Shown: positions 17,478 through 26,201 of the stretch, one piece after another
Position numbering within the stretch: the first letter of the stretch is position 1
Layout: each line of letters begins with the position of its first letter
Source of the DNA: Planctomycetota bacterium
Lineage (GTDB): Bacteria > Planctomycetota > UBA1135 > GCA-002686595
Length of the DNA stretch: 64,000 nucleotides
Assembly: GCA_016709875.1 (NCBI GenBank)
Contig: JADJLZ010000007.1
Span: 248,001 to 312,000, forward strand
Direction: 5' to 3'
Position numbers and translations under genes: made by a program
The notes under the pieces: model-generated
Told to the model about the DNA's origin: nothing
Databases searched by the model: none
Seen by the model: the letters and a program-made list of their open reading frames with translations, nothing else

Positions 17478-19115
17478 ATGCTGCGCGTCCTCCGCCATTA
17501 TCTGCCTATCCGCAAGGCCTTGCTGATCGCGAGCGAGACCGTGCTCTTGACGCTTTCGCTGTGGGCCTGGACCAGCGCGCACCTGTGGTCGCCGAGCGCG
17601 GGCGTACTCGGCGCGATGGCGAGCATGGTCCCCGAGAACTACACCGCGGCCGCCGCGCTCAGCAAGTGCTTCTGGTCCTCGCTGATCCTGGCCGTCGTCG
17701 CGCAGGTCGCCGTGGCCTTCAACGAGCTCTACGACGTGCGCATCTCAGGCTCGCGCTACAACCGCGCCTCGCGCTTCGTCGAGTCGGCCGGCTCGGCGCT
17801 GATGCTGGTGCTCTTCGCGACCTGGCTCGCGCATATCTGGCGCCTGTCGTCGATCCTCGAGTTCCCGCCGCTCACGCTGGGTCAAAAGGTGCAGGCGCTG
17901 ATCTTCGCGCTGCTCTCGGGCTTCCTGCTGCTCTACCTGTGGCGCGGCTTCTTCCACTGGCTGCTGCGGCGCGCGAACTTCGCCGAGCGCGTGCTCGTGC
18001 TCGGCTCGGGCCGTGTCGCGCACCAGCTCGCGCGCGAGATGATCGAACGGCCCGACGCGGGCTTCGAAGTCGTGGCGCTGGTGCAGGAGGGCGAGGTCGA
18101 CGACCTCACGCGCACGCGGCCGGGCGGCGGGCAGCGCGGCATCCCGGCGCTCTCGGCCGAGACGGACTTGGACACGGTCGCGCAGCGCCAGGACGGCACG
18201 ACGATCGACACGCGTTCGCTGGTGGTGGCGCCGCTTGCGGGCACCGCCGTGCTCGAGCCCGCCACAGCCGTCCCGGGCAACGGCAATGGCCACGGCCAGC
18301 ACGCGCCACGCCTGCAGCAGATCGCCGAGGCGAAGTCGATCGACCTGATCGCGGTGGCGATCCAGGACCGGCGCAAGAACCTGCCCACCGAAGAGCTGCT
18401 CGAGTGCCGCCTCGCCGGAATCGCGGTGCGCGAGCAGGAGGCGCTCTACGAGCAGATCACCGGGCGCATCGCGATCGAATCGCTGCGGCCCTCCTACCTG
18501 ATCTTCAACGAGGGCTTCAGCCGCCAGCCTTGGAACGAGCTCGGCAAGCGCCTGCTCGACGTCTCGGTCTCGCTGCTCGTGCTGCTGCTCACCTGGCCGC
18601 TGATGCTCTTCACCGCGATCGCGGTGCGCCTGGACTCGGCCGGGCCGATCCTCTTCAGCCAAGAGCGCGTCGGCCGCGACAACCGCAACTTCACGCTCTA
18701 CAAGTTCCGCAGCATGCGCGCGGACGCCGAGAAGCTCTCGGGGCCGGTCTGGGCCACCGCCGACGACCCGCGCATCACGCGCGTAGGCCGTTTCATCCGC
18801 CGCACGCGCCTGGACGAGCTGCCCCAGCTCTTCAACGTGCTCTCGGGCGACATGTCGATGGTCGGACCGCGCCCGGAGCGCCCGCACTTCGTGGCCGACC
18901 TCGCCGCGCGCATCCCCTACTTCGGCCAGCGCCACATCGTGAAGCCCGGGCTGACGGGTTGGGCGCAGATCAACTACCGCTACGGCTCGACCTTCGAGGA
19001 CGCCGTGCAGAAGCTGCAGTACGACCTGTTCTACATCAAGAACCAGTCGCTCCTGTTCGACGTCTCGATCCTGTTCAACACGGTCAAGACGGTGATTCTG
19101 CGCAAGGGAACCTAA
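17478..19115 (+). CDS. Polyprenyl glycosylphosphotransferase for exopolysaccharide initiation (TIGR03013/WbaP-EpsE-like)
   Basis: 545 residues. Four to five N-terminal transmembrane helices (from residue 15 to about 160), then a CoA-binding-like Rossmann region (VLVLGSGRVAHQLAREMI) interrupted by a low-complexity insert (AVPGNGNGHGQHAPR). The C-terminal bacterial sugar transferase domain (about 345-545) has helix LLDVSVSLLVLLLTWPLMLF, then SQERVGRDNRNFTLYKFRSM, FIRRTRLDELPQLFNVLSGD and MVGPRPERPHF, and KPGLTGWAQINYRYG. It transfers a sugar-1-phosphate to undecaprenyl phosphate to start a polysaccharide. The layout matches TIGR03013 glycosyltransferases of exosortase (PEP-CTERM) loci. An IS1-like element begins 5 bp after the stop, and the stop lies in the apparent target duplication. 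Confidence 0.9.
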   Translation: MLRVLRHYLPIRKALLIASETVLLTLSLWAWTSAHLWSPSAGVLGAMASMVPENYTAAAALSKCFWSSLILAVVAQVAVAFNELYDVRISGSRYNRASRFVESAGSALMLVLFATWLAHIWRLSSILEFPPLTLGQKVQALIFALLSGFLLLYLWRGFFHWLLRRANFAERVLVLGSGRVAHQLAREMIERPDAGFEVVALVQEGEVDDLTRTRPGGGQRGIPALSAETDLDTVAQRQDGTTIDTRSLVVAPLAGTAVLEPATAVPGNGNGHGQHAPRLQQIAEAKSIDLIAVAIQDRRKNLPTEELLECRLAGIAVREQEALYEQITGRIAIESLRPSYLIFNEGFSRQPWNELGKRLLDVSVSLLVLLLTWPLMLFTAIAVRLDSAGPILFSQERVGRDNRNFTLYKFRSMRADAEKLSGPVWATADDPRITRVGRFIRRTRLDELPQLFNVLSGDMSMVGPRPERPHFVADLAARIPYFGQRHIVKPGLTGWAQINYRYGSTFEDAVQKLQYDLFYIKNQSLLFDVSILFNTVKTVILRKGT

Positions 19116-19119
19116 GTAC

Positions 19120-19142
19120 GACTCTGCCGCCCTTCACTGTGC
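19120..19142. repeat. Terminal inverted repeat of IS, left
   Basis: GACTCTGCCGCCCTTCACTG plus three bases; reverse complement of 20246-20268 with one mismatch. Confidence 0.8.
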
Positions 19143-20153
19143 GTCCTCGGAATCGAACATCCTGACCGCGAGCAGGTCGGTCACCTCGAGCATCCGCGGG
19201 CAAAGCCCCGCGACCATCGCCGCGGTCTGCGTGTGATTGCGGTTGGTGATCGGCCGCACGTAGTTGCGCCAGGCGACGTAGATCCACAGGTGGCTCTCGA
19301 GCTTCTCGCGCTTCTTCGATGCACCCCAGTTGCGCCGCACGAGCCGGCTCAGGTTGTCGCGCAGCATCGCGAAGGTGTGGTTGATCGGGAAGAGCGGGTT
19401 CTTGTAGCTGCGCGGCACGCTCGAGTGCGTCTTCTGGTGCACGAGGCGCTCGCCGAAGAGCCTCTTCAGCGCCACGCCGTAGGTGTGCTTCTCGTCGGTA
19501 CCGACAAAGACCTTCGCTTTCGGATCGCAGACGCGAGCGAGCACCTCGAAGCAGCGCGTCATCTTCTCGCGTGACTCGCTCTTGCGCGGGACATTGCCTT
19601 CGAGCTGTTCGTACCGCGCGAGCTTCGCGAGATTCGCCTTCGAGAGCGGCTTCCTCGCCGGAAGCGTGCCCACCTCCGCGTGCAGGATGCAGTAGCTCGG
19701 CTTGTGCACGAGCACCGGCACGGTGACCGGTTTCAAGCGGCGGTTGTGCTCGAAGGTCTCGAGCTCGTCGAGCTGGAACTGCCCCTCCCAGGGCGTCGCG
19801 ATCCCGCGCATGCGCATACGCCACTCGTGGAATCCGCGGCCTTGCTTGCCGAAGAGATCCAGGCGCCGCGCGACCGTGCGCAGCGTGCAATGGTGGGTCT
19901 TCGCGATCTGGCGCTGCGTCACCTTCGAGATCAGCGCGAGGAAGATCTTCACGTCGAGCGAGACGCGTTTCAGGCCGTAATCGACGCGAAACGTCTGCGT
20001 CGAGAACGTGCGCTTGCAGGCCTTGCACTGGAAACGCTGCACGCGGCGGCCGTCACAGGCGCGCGTGTAGTGGCCGCGGCGTTGGTACTGGAAGCCGGCG
20101 GAGCCGGCACATTTGGGTTCTTCGCAGGGGCAGTGATCTGGGCGAAATTCCAT
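19134..20153 (-). CDS. IS1-like transposase with N-terminal zinc ribbon
   Basis: 339 residues from ATG at 20153, preceded by a strong Shine-Dalgarno AAGGAGG 8 bp upstream. The N-terminus has zinc-ribbon cysteines (CPCEEPKC and RFQCKACKRTFST), like InsA. A helix-turn-helix-like region (LDVKIFLALISKVTQRQIAK) follows, then the catalytic segments QLDELETFEH and VFVGTDEKHTYG, and a third motif INHTFAMLRDNLSRLVRR similar to the IS1 end region (N..LR....RL.R). Sequence and gene layout suggest a single-frame relative of the IS1 InsAB' protein rather than the two-frame E. coli version. It catalyses transposition of the element that encloses it; the acidic triad is inferred from alignment by eye. Confidence 0.82.
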   Translation of the reverse strand: MEFRPDHCPCEEPKCAGSAGFQYQRRGHYTRACDGRRVQRFQCKACKRTFSTQTFRVDYGLKRVSLDVKIFLALISKVTQRQIAKTHHCTLRTVARRLDLFGKQGRGFHEWRMRMRGIATPWEGQFQLDELETFEHNRRLKPVTVPVLVHKPSYCILHAEVGTLPARKPLSKANLAKLARYEQLEGNVPRKSESREKMTRCFEVLARVCDPKAKVFVGTDEKHTYGVALKRLFGERLVHQKTHSSVPRSYKNPLFPINHTFAMLRDNLSRLVRRNWGASKKREKLESHLWIYVAWRNYVRPITNRNHTQTAAMVAGLCPRMLEVTDLLAVRMFDSEDAQ

Positions 20154-20245
20154 CGGGCGATCCTCCTTGGCGCGCCCGGGAGAGGCGCGTCCACACGGAA
20201 GACGCTCGGATGAGGCGAAGGTTGTGCGTGCCGGACCGATTTCCT

Positions 20246-20268
20246 GCACAGCGAAGGGCGGCAGAGTC
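20246..20268. repeat. Terminal inverted repeat of IS, right
   Basis: Pairs with 19120-19142 at 22 of 23 positions and marks the transposase-proximal end of the element, about 92 bp upstream of its start codon. Confidence 0.8.
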
Positions 20269-20310
20269 CCTGAGTCCCCCGTCGAGGTGTGGCGCGGTTA
20301 TCCTGGACGC

Positions 20311-22686
20311 ATGCGAAGCCCCCGCGCCTGCCTGCACCTCCCGATCGCCCTCGCCCTGCTCGCCGGCGCGCTGCGCGCGGGAGGAACTCCCGAGAACGCG
20401 ATCCTGATCGTCGATCCGACGAATCCGGAGTCGCTCTACGTCGCGAACCACTACCTCGACGCGCGCGGCATACCGCGCGGCAACGTGATCTACATGGCGC
20501 CGACTCCGGCGAGCTTCGCGCAGTGGAGCGCGACGCAGGCCCCGGCCTTCCTCGGCATGCTCGAGAACCTGCGACTGGCCGACCACGTCGACTACGTCGT
20601 GCTGCCCAGCGGCGGGCCGTTCTACATGGCCTCGAGCGGCGCGATCACCGATCAGTGCGCCCCGGTCAACCGCTTCGCCGCCTGCGCTCCCTACACGCTC
20701 GTCCATCAGCGTGCGCTGCTTGCGAGCGGCACGGACTCGGCGCTGCACAACCACTACGCCGGCGCGGGCGACACGCCGCGCGCCTTCGACAGCAACCAGG
20801 GCTGGCAGAACGGCCTCCCGCTCCCGACCGGACAGCACTACTTCATCGGGACGATGCTCGGCTACACCGGAGCGAACGGCAACACGCTGGCCGAGGTGCT
20901 GGCGATGATCGACCGCAGCGCGGCTGTCGACGGCACGCATCCGGTGGGGACTTTCTACTTCGAGCACACGAGCGACGTGGCGCGCTCGGGCCCGCGCGAT
21001 CCGGTCTACCCCGCGGCGGTGAGCTCGATCACCAGCCACGGCGGCGCGGCGCAGTTGCAGTTCGCCGACCTGCCGCTCGGCGCACTGGACTGCCTGGGCA
21101 TCATGACCGGCCTCGCGCAGCCCGACATCCTGAACGCCAACCTCGCGATCCTGCCGGGCGCCTTCTGCGACCACCTGACGAGCTACGCCGCGACCTACGA
21201 CAGCACCTCGCAGACGAAGATGTCGCAATGGATCGGGAAGGGCGCCTCAGGCACCTCGGGCGCGGTCGAGGAGCCCTGCAACTACTCGGGCAAGTTCCCC
21301 AACGCGCGCCTGCACGTGTGGTACCAGCAGGGCCAGTCGCTCGGCGAAGCCTGGCTGCGCTCGCTCGACTTCGCGCCGATGCAGCAGCTCTTCAACGGCG
21401 ACGCGCTCTGCCGGCCCTTCGCGACGCTGCCGGTCGTGACGCTCGCGGGCGTGCCTGCGACGAGTGTCTCGGGGGTCTTCGCGCCCGTGCCGAGTGCGAG
21501 CACGACCCTCGCCGGCGCCGCGATCGCGAGCTACGAATTGCTCGTCGATGGACGCTCGCTCTCGACCTGCGGAACCGGCGGACACTTCACCGTGGACACG
21601 ACGAGCCTCGCCGACGGTTGGCACGAGCTGCGCGCGCTGGCCTACGACAACACGACCAACAAGAACGTCGGGCGCTGGATCGGCTCATTCCAGAGCGACA
21701 ACTTCGGCCGCAGCGCCGCGCTCGCGCCGAACGCGAGCAGCGGAGACCTCGCTACGATGTTCAGCCTGGGCGCGAGCGCCGCAGGCGGCACACTGGCGCA
21801 GTTGCGCCTGCTGCAGGGCTCGCGCGTCGTCGCCGCCGCGAGCTCGAACGGCGTGCTCGACGTCTTCGGCCAGAATCTCGGCGCGGGCAGCGTGCAAGTG
21901 CAGCTCGAGGCCGAGTTCAGCGACGGAAAGCTGGCCCGCAGCGCCCCGCTCGCGCTCGACATCGCCTACGCGCCGGGCGCACCCGCGAACGCCGCACCGC
22001 AGGCCTTCTCGTTCACGCGCCACCTGCGCAGCGACCAGGCGTTTGTGCTCGAGCTGCCCGCGAGCTTCGACTCCGCGAGCGCGAGCGTCAGCTGGAGCGT
22101 GACAGCGCCTCCCTCGCAGTCCGCGATTCTGGGCGGCGGCACCTCGGGCTTCGTCGTGCTGCAGCCCAACCCCGGCGCCGGCGGCAGCGACACCCTGCAG
22201 TACCGCGCAAGCAACGCGGGCGGGATTTCGAACACCGGCACGATCACGCTCGTCTACGACGCACCGCCCGCCTGCCCCGCGCAATTCAACTACTGCATCG
22301 GCGCGCCCAACTCCGCCGGTCCGGGCAGCGTGATGTCGAGCGCCGGCTCGCAGAGCTACGGCCGCAACGACCTGACGCTGTATTCCTACGGCAACCCGAC
22401 CAACAAGCTCGGCATCTTCCTCTACTCGAAGAGCCAGGCGCAGGTCGCGCTCGGCGACGGCTTCCGCTGCGTCGCCTCGCCGATCTTCCGCGTCGGCGTC
22501 GTGCAGACCGACAGCTTCGGCGACGCCGTGCTGCCGCTCGACTGGTCGCACTCGCCCTTCGCCGCGGGCGCCGGCGCGCTGCACGCAGGCGAGACGGGCT
22601 ACTTCCAGCTGTGGTACCGCGACCCGGGCTTCGGGCCGGCGGGGACGAACCTCAGCGACGGCCTGGGCGTGCCGCTCTGCGAGTGA
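20311..22686 (+). CDS. Secreted TIGR03790-like protein with C-terminal planctomycete module
   Basis: 791 residues. A signal peptide (MRSPRACLHLPIALALLAGA, cleavage near LRAGG) precedes a domain like TIGR03790: ENAILIVDPTNPESLYVANH, then YLDARGIPRGNVIYM and HVDYVVLPSGGPF. TIGR03790 is known only from genomes encoding exosortase and has no established activity. The middle (about 395-630) is beta-sandwich-like. The end has a module of Cys-containing strands: CPAQFNYCIGAPNSAGPGS, then GIFLYSKSQAQVALGDGFRC, FQLWYRDPGF and SDGLGVPLCE. Its LGDGFRC and WYRDP segments recall the end module of the proteins at 39604 and 41011. Start ATG 20311 lies 42 bp past the IS element. A classical 9-bp hairpin follows the stop. 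Confidence 0.85.
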   Translation: MRSPRACLHLPIALALLAGALRAGGTPENAILIVDPTNPESLYVANHYLDARGIPRGNVIYMAPTPASFAQWSATQAPAFLGMLENLRLADHVDYVVLPSGGPFYMASSGAITDQCAPVNRFAACAPYTLVHQRALLASGTDSALHNHYAGAGDTPRAFDSNQGWQNGLPLPTGQHYFIGTMLGYTGANGNTLAEVLAMIDRSAAVDGTHPVGTFYFEHTSDVARSGPRDPVYPAAVSSITSHGGAAQLQFADLPLGALDCLGIMTGLAQPDILNANLAILPGAFCDHLTSYAATYDSTSQTKMSQWIGKGASGTSGAVEEPCNYSGKFPNARLHVWYQQGQSLGEAWLRSLDFAPMQQLFNGDALCRPFATLPVVTLAGVPATSVSGVFAPVPSASTTLAGAAIASYELLVDGRSLSTCGTGGHFTVDTTSLADGWHELRALAYDNTTNKNVGRWIGSFQSDNFGRSAALAPNASSGDLATMFSLGASAAGGTLAQLRLLQGSRVVAAASSNGVLDVFGQNLGAGSVQVQLEAEFSDGKLARSAPLALDIAYAPGAPANAAPQAFSFTRHLRSDQAFVLELPASFDSASASVSWSVTAPPSQSAILGGGTSGFVVLQPNPGAGGSDTLQYRASNAGGISNTGTITLVYDAPPACPAQFNYCIGAPNSAGPGSVMSSAGSQSYGRNDLTLYSYGNPTNKLGIFLYSKSQAQVALGDGFRCVASPIFRVGVVQTDSFGDAVLPLDWSHSPFAAGAGALHAGETGYFQLWYRDPGFGPAGTNLSDGLGVPLCE

Positions 22687-22697
22687 GGCGGGCTCGT

Positions 22698-22720
22698 AGC
22701 CTGGGAAGAATTCCCAGGCT
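22698..22720 (+). terminator. Hairpin after the TIGR03790-like gene
   Basis: Arms AGCCTGGGA (22698-22706) and TCCCAGGCT (22712-22720) pair perfectly over a 5-nt loop, 12 bp after the stop. A second 9-bp inverted repeat lies at 22763-22771/22789-22797, at the end of the convergent beta-helix gene. Neither is followed by a long T-run. Confidence 0.5.
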
Positions 22721-22795
22721 CGCCGGACCGCGCGCGGTTCCGCGCGGCCCCACAAGCACACGGAGAGTTCGTGGAATTGGTTGCGTCGCGAACTC

Positions 22796-24086
22796 TCAGA
22801 ACTGCTGGTCGAGCGCCAGGCTTCGGACGGCCTCACCCAGCCTGCGGGCTCCGGCGGCGTCGTCGACGAGCACCTGCAGGTGCCGCGTGCGCGCGAGTAC
22901 GCCCGGCCCGAGGTCGGCGGCGAGAAGGCCCTCGTCGAGCACCCCGCTGGCGGGGATGGTGCCGAGCAGCATCAGCAGCATCGGCCTCGTGCGCGGCACG
23001 AGCAACATGCCCTCCCAGGCTCCGAGGTAGGCCGCGGGCTCGCTCGTTCCAGCCTGCAGCAGGTACACGCGGTCGCCCGGCGCCCCGTGGACGCGCAACG
23101 CGAGGTCCTGCGTCTCGCGCGTCACGACGGCCGCCTCGACGAGTCGCGCTGGCCCGGAAAGTTCGACAAAGCCCGCTCCCAGCCGCGCGGGCTCGAGGCT
23201 GCCGGACTGGAAGGAGCACAAGGAGCCGTAGCCGTTGCCGTCGCGAGCCGGGACCTCGCTGCAAGCCTGCACGTGCACGATCGAGCCCGCCAACGAAGCG
23301 AGCGCGCTGCCGGCAACCCCGCCGTAGGATCCGACCAGGCAGCTGCAGCCAAACGTCGGCGTGACCCCGTCTCCGCCTTCGCCCGCGAGCGCAACGCCGC
23401 CGCAAACGAGCACGACGCAACCCTCGACCTGCAGGGCGTCGCCACCGTCGGCCCCGTCGGGACTGTTCCAGCAGTTCGATCCGTTCTGCCCGCGGCCGCC
23501 GGCGAGACTCGACGCAGAGATCGCGAAGGTCGAACCGCTCGCGTGCAGGCCGTCGCCCGAGCGCCCGGCCGAGATCCCGGACCAGCCGTCGCGGCCGGAG
23601 CCGCCGCGCGCGCTCGAGTGCGCGAGCGCGGCATCCTGGCAGTTGATCAGCTCCACACCGGGATAGCCGTCGGGATGACCTGCGTCCGCGTCGGCTCCGA
23701 CGAAGGCACAGCGGTCCGCGCGCAGCGCACCGGTGTTGTTCGATGCGTACAGTCCGTACTGTCCGAAGCCGCTCGGCGCGCCGACACCCGTCGCACGCAA
23801 CTGCGCGAGCACCACGCGCTGGCCGGCCCCGAGGTTGCGCACGCGCACGGCACCCACGACGTCGACCGTGTGCCCGGCGTCACCCGCGATCGTCAGGGAG
23901 CGCGCGCTGACCACGAAGGACGCATACGTTCCAGTCTTGACCAGGATCGTGTCGCCCTCCTGGGCCGCGTCGACCGCGTCCTGGATCTGGGCGTAGGGGG
24001 CCCCGCTCGGGAGCGACGATGCGCACATCTGCCTGGGCAGGAGCGGCGGCCGCCGCGAGGAACGCCACGTGGAGCATGGTTCGCAT
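22796..24086 (-). CDS. Secreted right-handed beta-helix (pectin-lyase-fold) protein, frameshifted
   Basis: The signal peptide MRTMLHVAFLAAAAAPAQAD starts at ATG 24086 in one frame; the mature protein continues in another from about 23995 (YAQIQDAVDAAQEGDTILVK). The switch lies in the homopolymer-rich GGGGGCCCC at 23996-24004, consistent with a consensus indel. Joined length is about 430 residues. GDTILVKTGTYASFVVSARS is the typical first coil of parallel beta-helix proteins, and repeated short turns with Gly/Asn (SSARGGSGRDGWSGISAGRS, GGRGQNGSNCWNSPDG) follow. No catalytic site is evident; such planctomycete proteins are thought to bind or cleave polysaccharides. The C-terminus contains an apolar segment near LLVPRTRPMLLMLLGTIP. 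Confidence 0.75.
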
Positions 24087-24156
24087 GCCCACATTAGACC
24101 GCACGTCCAGTTCTCCGGACAGTCGAGGTCCCCCTTCGGGGTGCTCGGCGCGGTGC

Positions 24157-24480
24157 TCAGTCCTGGAGGTGCGTGGATTTCGCCTTGTGGTAGGCGAGGT
24201 AGCTCGAACCCACCGCGAAGCACACCCAGGTCAGCGGCCAGGTGACGAAGCCGACCAGCACGAAGCACAGCGCGAAGTTGATCGCCATCGAGATCCAGTA
24301 GCCGATCATGATCAGCAGGCCGAGAAAGATGTTCCCCGCGTAGATGTTGCCCACGCCGAAGGTGTGCAGCGTGATCGCCGGGAGGAGCTCGAGCAGAACG
24401 GCCGCCGCCGGGTCCTTGGTGGAACGGCAAGGAACACCGGCGGAGGGCGGTTGGGCGGGATAGACGGTCGCTTCGCTCAT
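24157..24480 (-). CDS. Small membrane protein, TM2-like
   Basis: 107 residues from ATG at 24480. A cytoplasmic N-terminus of about 30 residues precedes three apolar stretches: LLELLPAITLHTFGVGNIYA, LGLLIMIGYWISMAINFALC and FVLVGFVTWPLTWVCFAVGS. The pattern (pro-rich turn, Gly-Asn-Ile-Tyr-Ala-Gly, paired helices) resembles the TM2 domain found in small bacterial membrane proteins of unknown role. Two Cys lie in the second and third helices. Divergent from the propeller-like gene at 24582. Confidence 0.7.
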   Translation of the reverse strand: MSEATVYPAQPPSAGVPCRSTKDPAAAVLLELLPAITLHTFGVGNIYAGNIFLGLLIMIGYWISMAINFALCFVLVGFVTWPLTWVCFAVGSSYLAYHKAKSTHLQD

Positions 24481-24581
24481 CGGGGGCACCTCGGGTAGGC
24501 GCGCGAGTACGCGGGTGGGCGGGGATTCTTCGCATTCCCTTCCCGAAACCGGACCGAGGGCGGAGATAGTGTCCGTCGGCC

Positions 24582-26201
24582 GTGCTCTTCCGCGCTTTGA
24601 TCCCCCTCGCACTCGCACTCGGCGGCTGGTTCGCGGGTGCCGCGCACGTAGCGGCGCGCGCGGACGAGTGGAGCGGCTTCCCCAAGCGCGCGCTGGCCGC
24701 GGCGCCCTCGATCGACCTGGACGATGCCGACGGTCCGCCGAGCCCGATCCGCCCGATCGCCGACTTCTGCCTGCTCGACGAGCACCGCATCGCGGTCCTG
24801 CGCACGGACGGGCGGCTCGTGCTCGTGACCGACGAGGGCGTGCTGCTCGACGAGGTCGCGTTGCCGCACCTGCGCCTCTCGATCGGTCCGCTGACGGTCC
24901 GCCTCGAACGCTTCGACCGCATCGTGCGCACGGGGCCGGAGCGCGTGCTGCTCGGGCCGAAGCTCGTGTGGGGCGACGAACTCGCTGGCCTGCTCGAGAT
25001 CAACCTCGCCGCGGGCCGCATGTGCGTGCCCGCGCTGATCCCAAAGAGCGAGGGCGGCCTCGACATCGCCGGCTCCCCCGACGGCGGCTTCGCGCTGCTC
25101 ATCGCCCCCCAACGCGGCCAGACGCGGCTGTGCGTGTACGAGCAGGACGGCTCGCTCGACTGGACGCGCACGAAGCGCGTGTGCTGCGGCGCGGACCTGT
25201 GCTTCACCGCCGAAGGTCGCGTCGCCGTGCTCGACGCCGGACAGGATGCCGTGCAGACCTTCCGCTGGAACGGCTGGTGGAGCTCGTACGAGCGCCTCGA
25301 GTGGCCGAGCGAGTGGACCGACGGGCTGCAGCGCATCGAATGCGCGCCCGACGGCCAGTTCTGGCTCAGCGGGTTCGGGAGCCGGACCACGAACATCGTG
25401 CACGGTTTCCCCGGCAAGCGTCCGCTGCGCTGGAGCGAGGTCTGGCACTCCGACCACAGCGACGTGCGCGGCGAGCTGCGGCTCAGCCCGGGCGGCAGTG
25501 TCTGGATGAGCGACCGCGGCGCGTGCCTGTGCCGCATCGGGCCCTCGGGCGAGGTGGAGCTCGTCGTCGGCGACGCGCCGCAGGCTCACCGGCTCGACGA
25601 AGCCCAGTGGATCTCGTTCGACCGCGACGACCACGCCTTCGCGCTCGCCGCGCGCGACGGTGCGCTGCACGAATTCGATCCGCAGGGCCGCAGGTTGCAC
25701 GTGACGCCCCGGCCCTCGGGCAGTGAATGGCACGCCCAGTGGGACGAGCCGCCTGCGGGTTTCGACGAGGAACACCGCCTCGGTCTGTCGTGGAGCAAGG
25801 CTGCCCGCCACGCCGATCCGCAGAGCGAGATCGCGAGCGACGGACACGGTTCGTTCGCGTTCCTGCGCAGGCCCGAAGAGGAGCGCGCGGGCGAGATCCG
25901 GATCGTCGACGCGAGCGGCGCCGAGCGCGCGCGCTGGAGCCTGCCTCCGCTGCCCAGCACCTACTGCGATTTCGACTTCGACGGCCAGAGCGTCGTGCTG
26001 GTTCTGCTCGACCAGGTGATCGCCTGGCGCGCCGACGGGAGCCCGTGGTTCCGCGCGACGCTCGCCGAGCCCGCCCGCACGCGCGATTGCGGCATGGAAC
26101 CCTCGCGACTCTTCAAAGCGCACCTCGCACGCGGCGGCCGGGAGTTGTGGCTGCGCCGCGGGGGCTGGAACACGACGATCGAGCGTTACGCGCTGCCCTG
26201 A
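24582..26201 (+). CDS. Secreted propeller-like repeat protein
   Basis: 539 residues from GTG 24582 (no ATG fits, and the signal peptide LFRALIPLALALGGWFAGAA begins right there). Repeats of about 45 residues have the form x-DG-x-L-x-x-(hydrophobic strand), such as EHRIAVLRTDGRLVLVTDEG, PDGGFALLIAPQRGQTRLCV, PDGQFWLSGFGSRTTNIVHG and DGHGSFAFLRRPEEERAGEI, resembling NHL or six-bladed propellers. No catalytic motif is visible. Its stop overlaps that of mnmG on the other strand by 16 bp. Confidence 0.78.
   Translation: MLFRALIPLALALGGWFAGAAHVAARADEWSGFPKRALAAAPSIDLDDADGPPSPIRPIADFCLLDEHRIAVLRTDGRLVLVTDEGVLLDEVALPHLRLSIGPLTVRLERFDRIVRTGPERVLLGPKLVWGDELAGLLEINLAAGRMCVPALIPKSEGGLDIAGSPDGGFALLIAPQRGQTRLCVYEQDGSLDWTRTKRVCCGADLCFTAEGRVAVLDAGQDAVQTFRWNGWWSSYERLEWPSEWTDGLQRIECAPDGQFWLSGFGSRTTNIVHGFPGKRPLRWSEVWHSDHSDVRGELRLSPGGSVWMSDRGACLCRIGPSGEVELVVGDAPQAHRLDEAQWISFDRDDHAFALAARDGALHEFDPQGRRLHVTPRPSGSEWHAQWDEPPAGFDEEHRLGLSWSKAARHADPQSEIASDGHGSFAFLRRPEEERAGEIRIVDASGAERARWSLPPLPSTYCDFDFDGQSVVLVLLDQVIAWRADGSPWFRATLAEPARTRDCGMEPSRLFKAHLARGGRELWLRRGGWNTTIERYALP

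Larger units (their letters stand above)
19120..20268 (-). mobile_element. IS1-like insertion sequence, complete, 1,149 bp
   Basis: One transposase gene is bounded by 23-bp terminal inverted repeats at 19120-19142 and 20246-20268 that differ at one position. The flanks carry a 9-bp imperfect duplication, CCTAAGTAC (19111-19119) and CCTGAGTCC (20269-20277), matching at 7 of 9 positions; 8-10 bp duplications are known for IS1-family elements. The transposase stop lies within the left repeat. The element sits directly behind the stop codon of the glycosylphosphotransferase gene, which it leaves intact. The imperfect duplication suggests an old insertion or a chance match. Confidence 0.8.
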
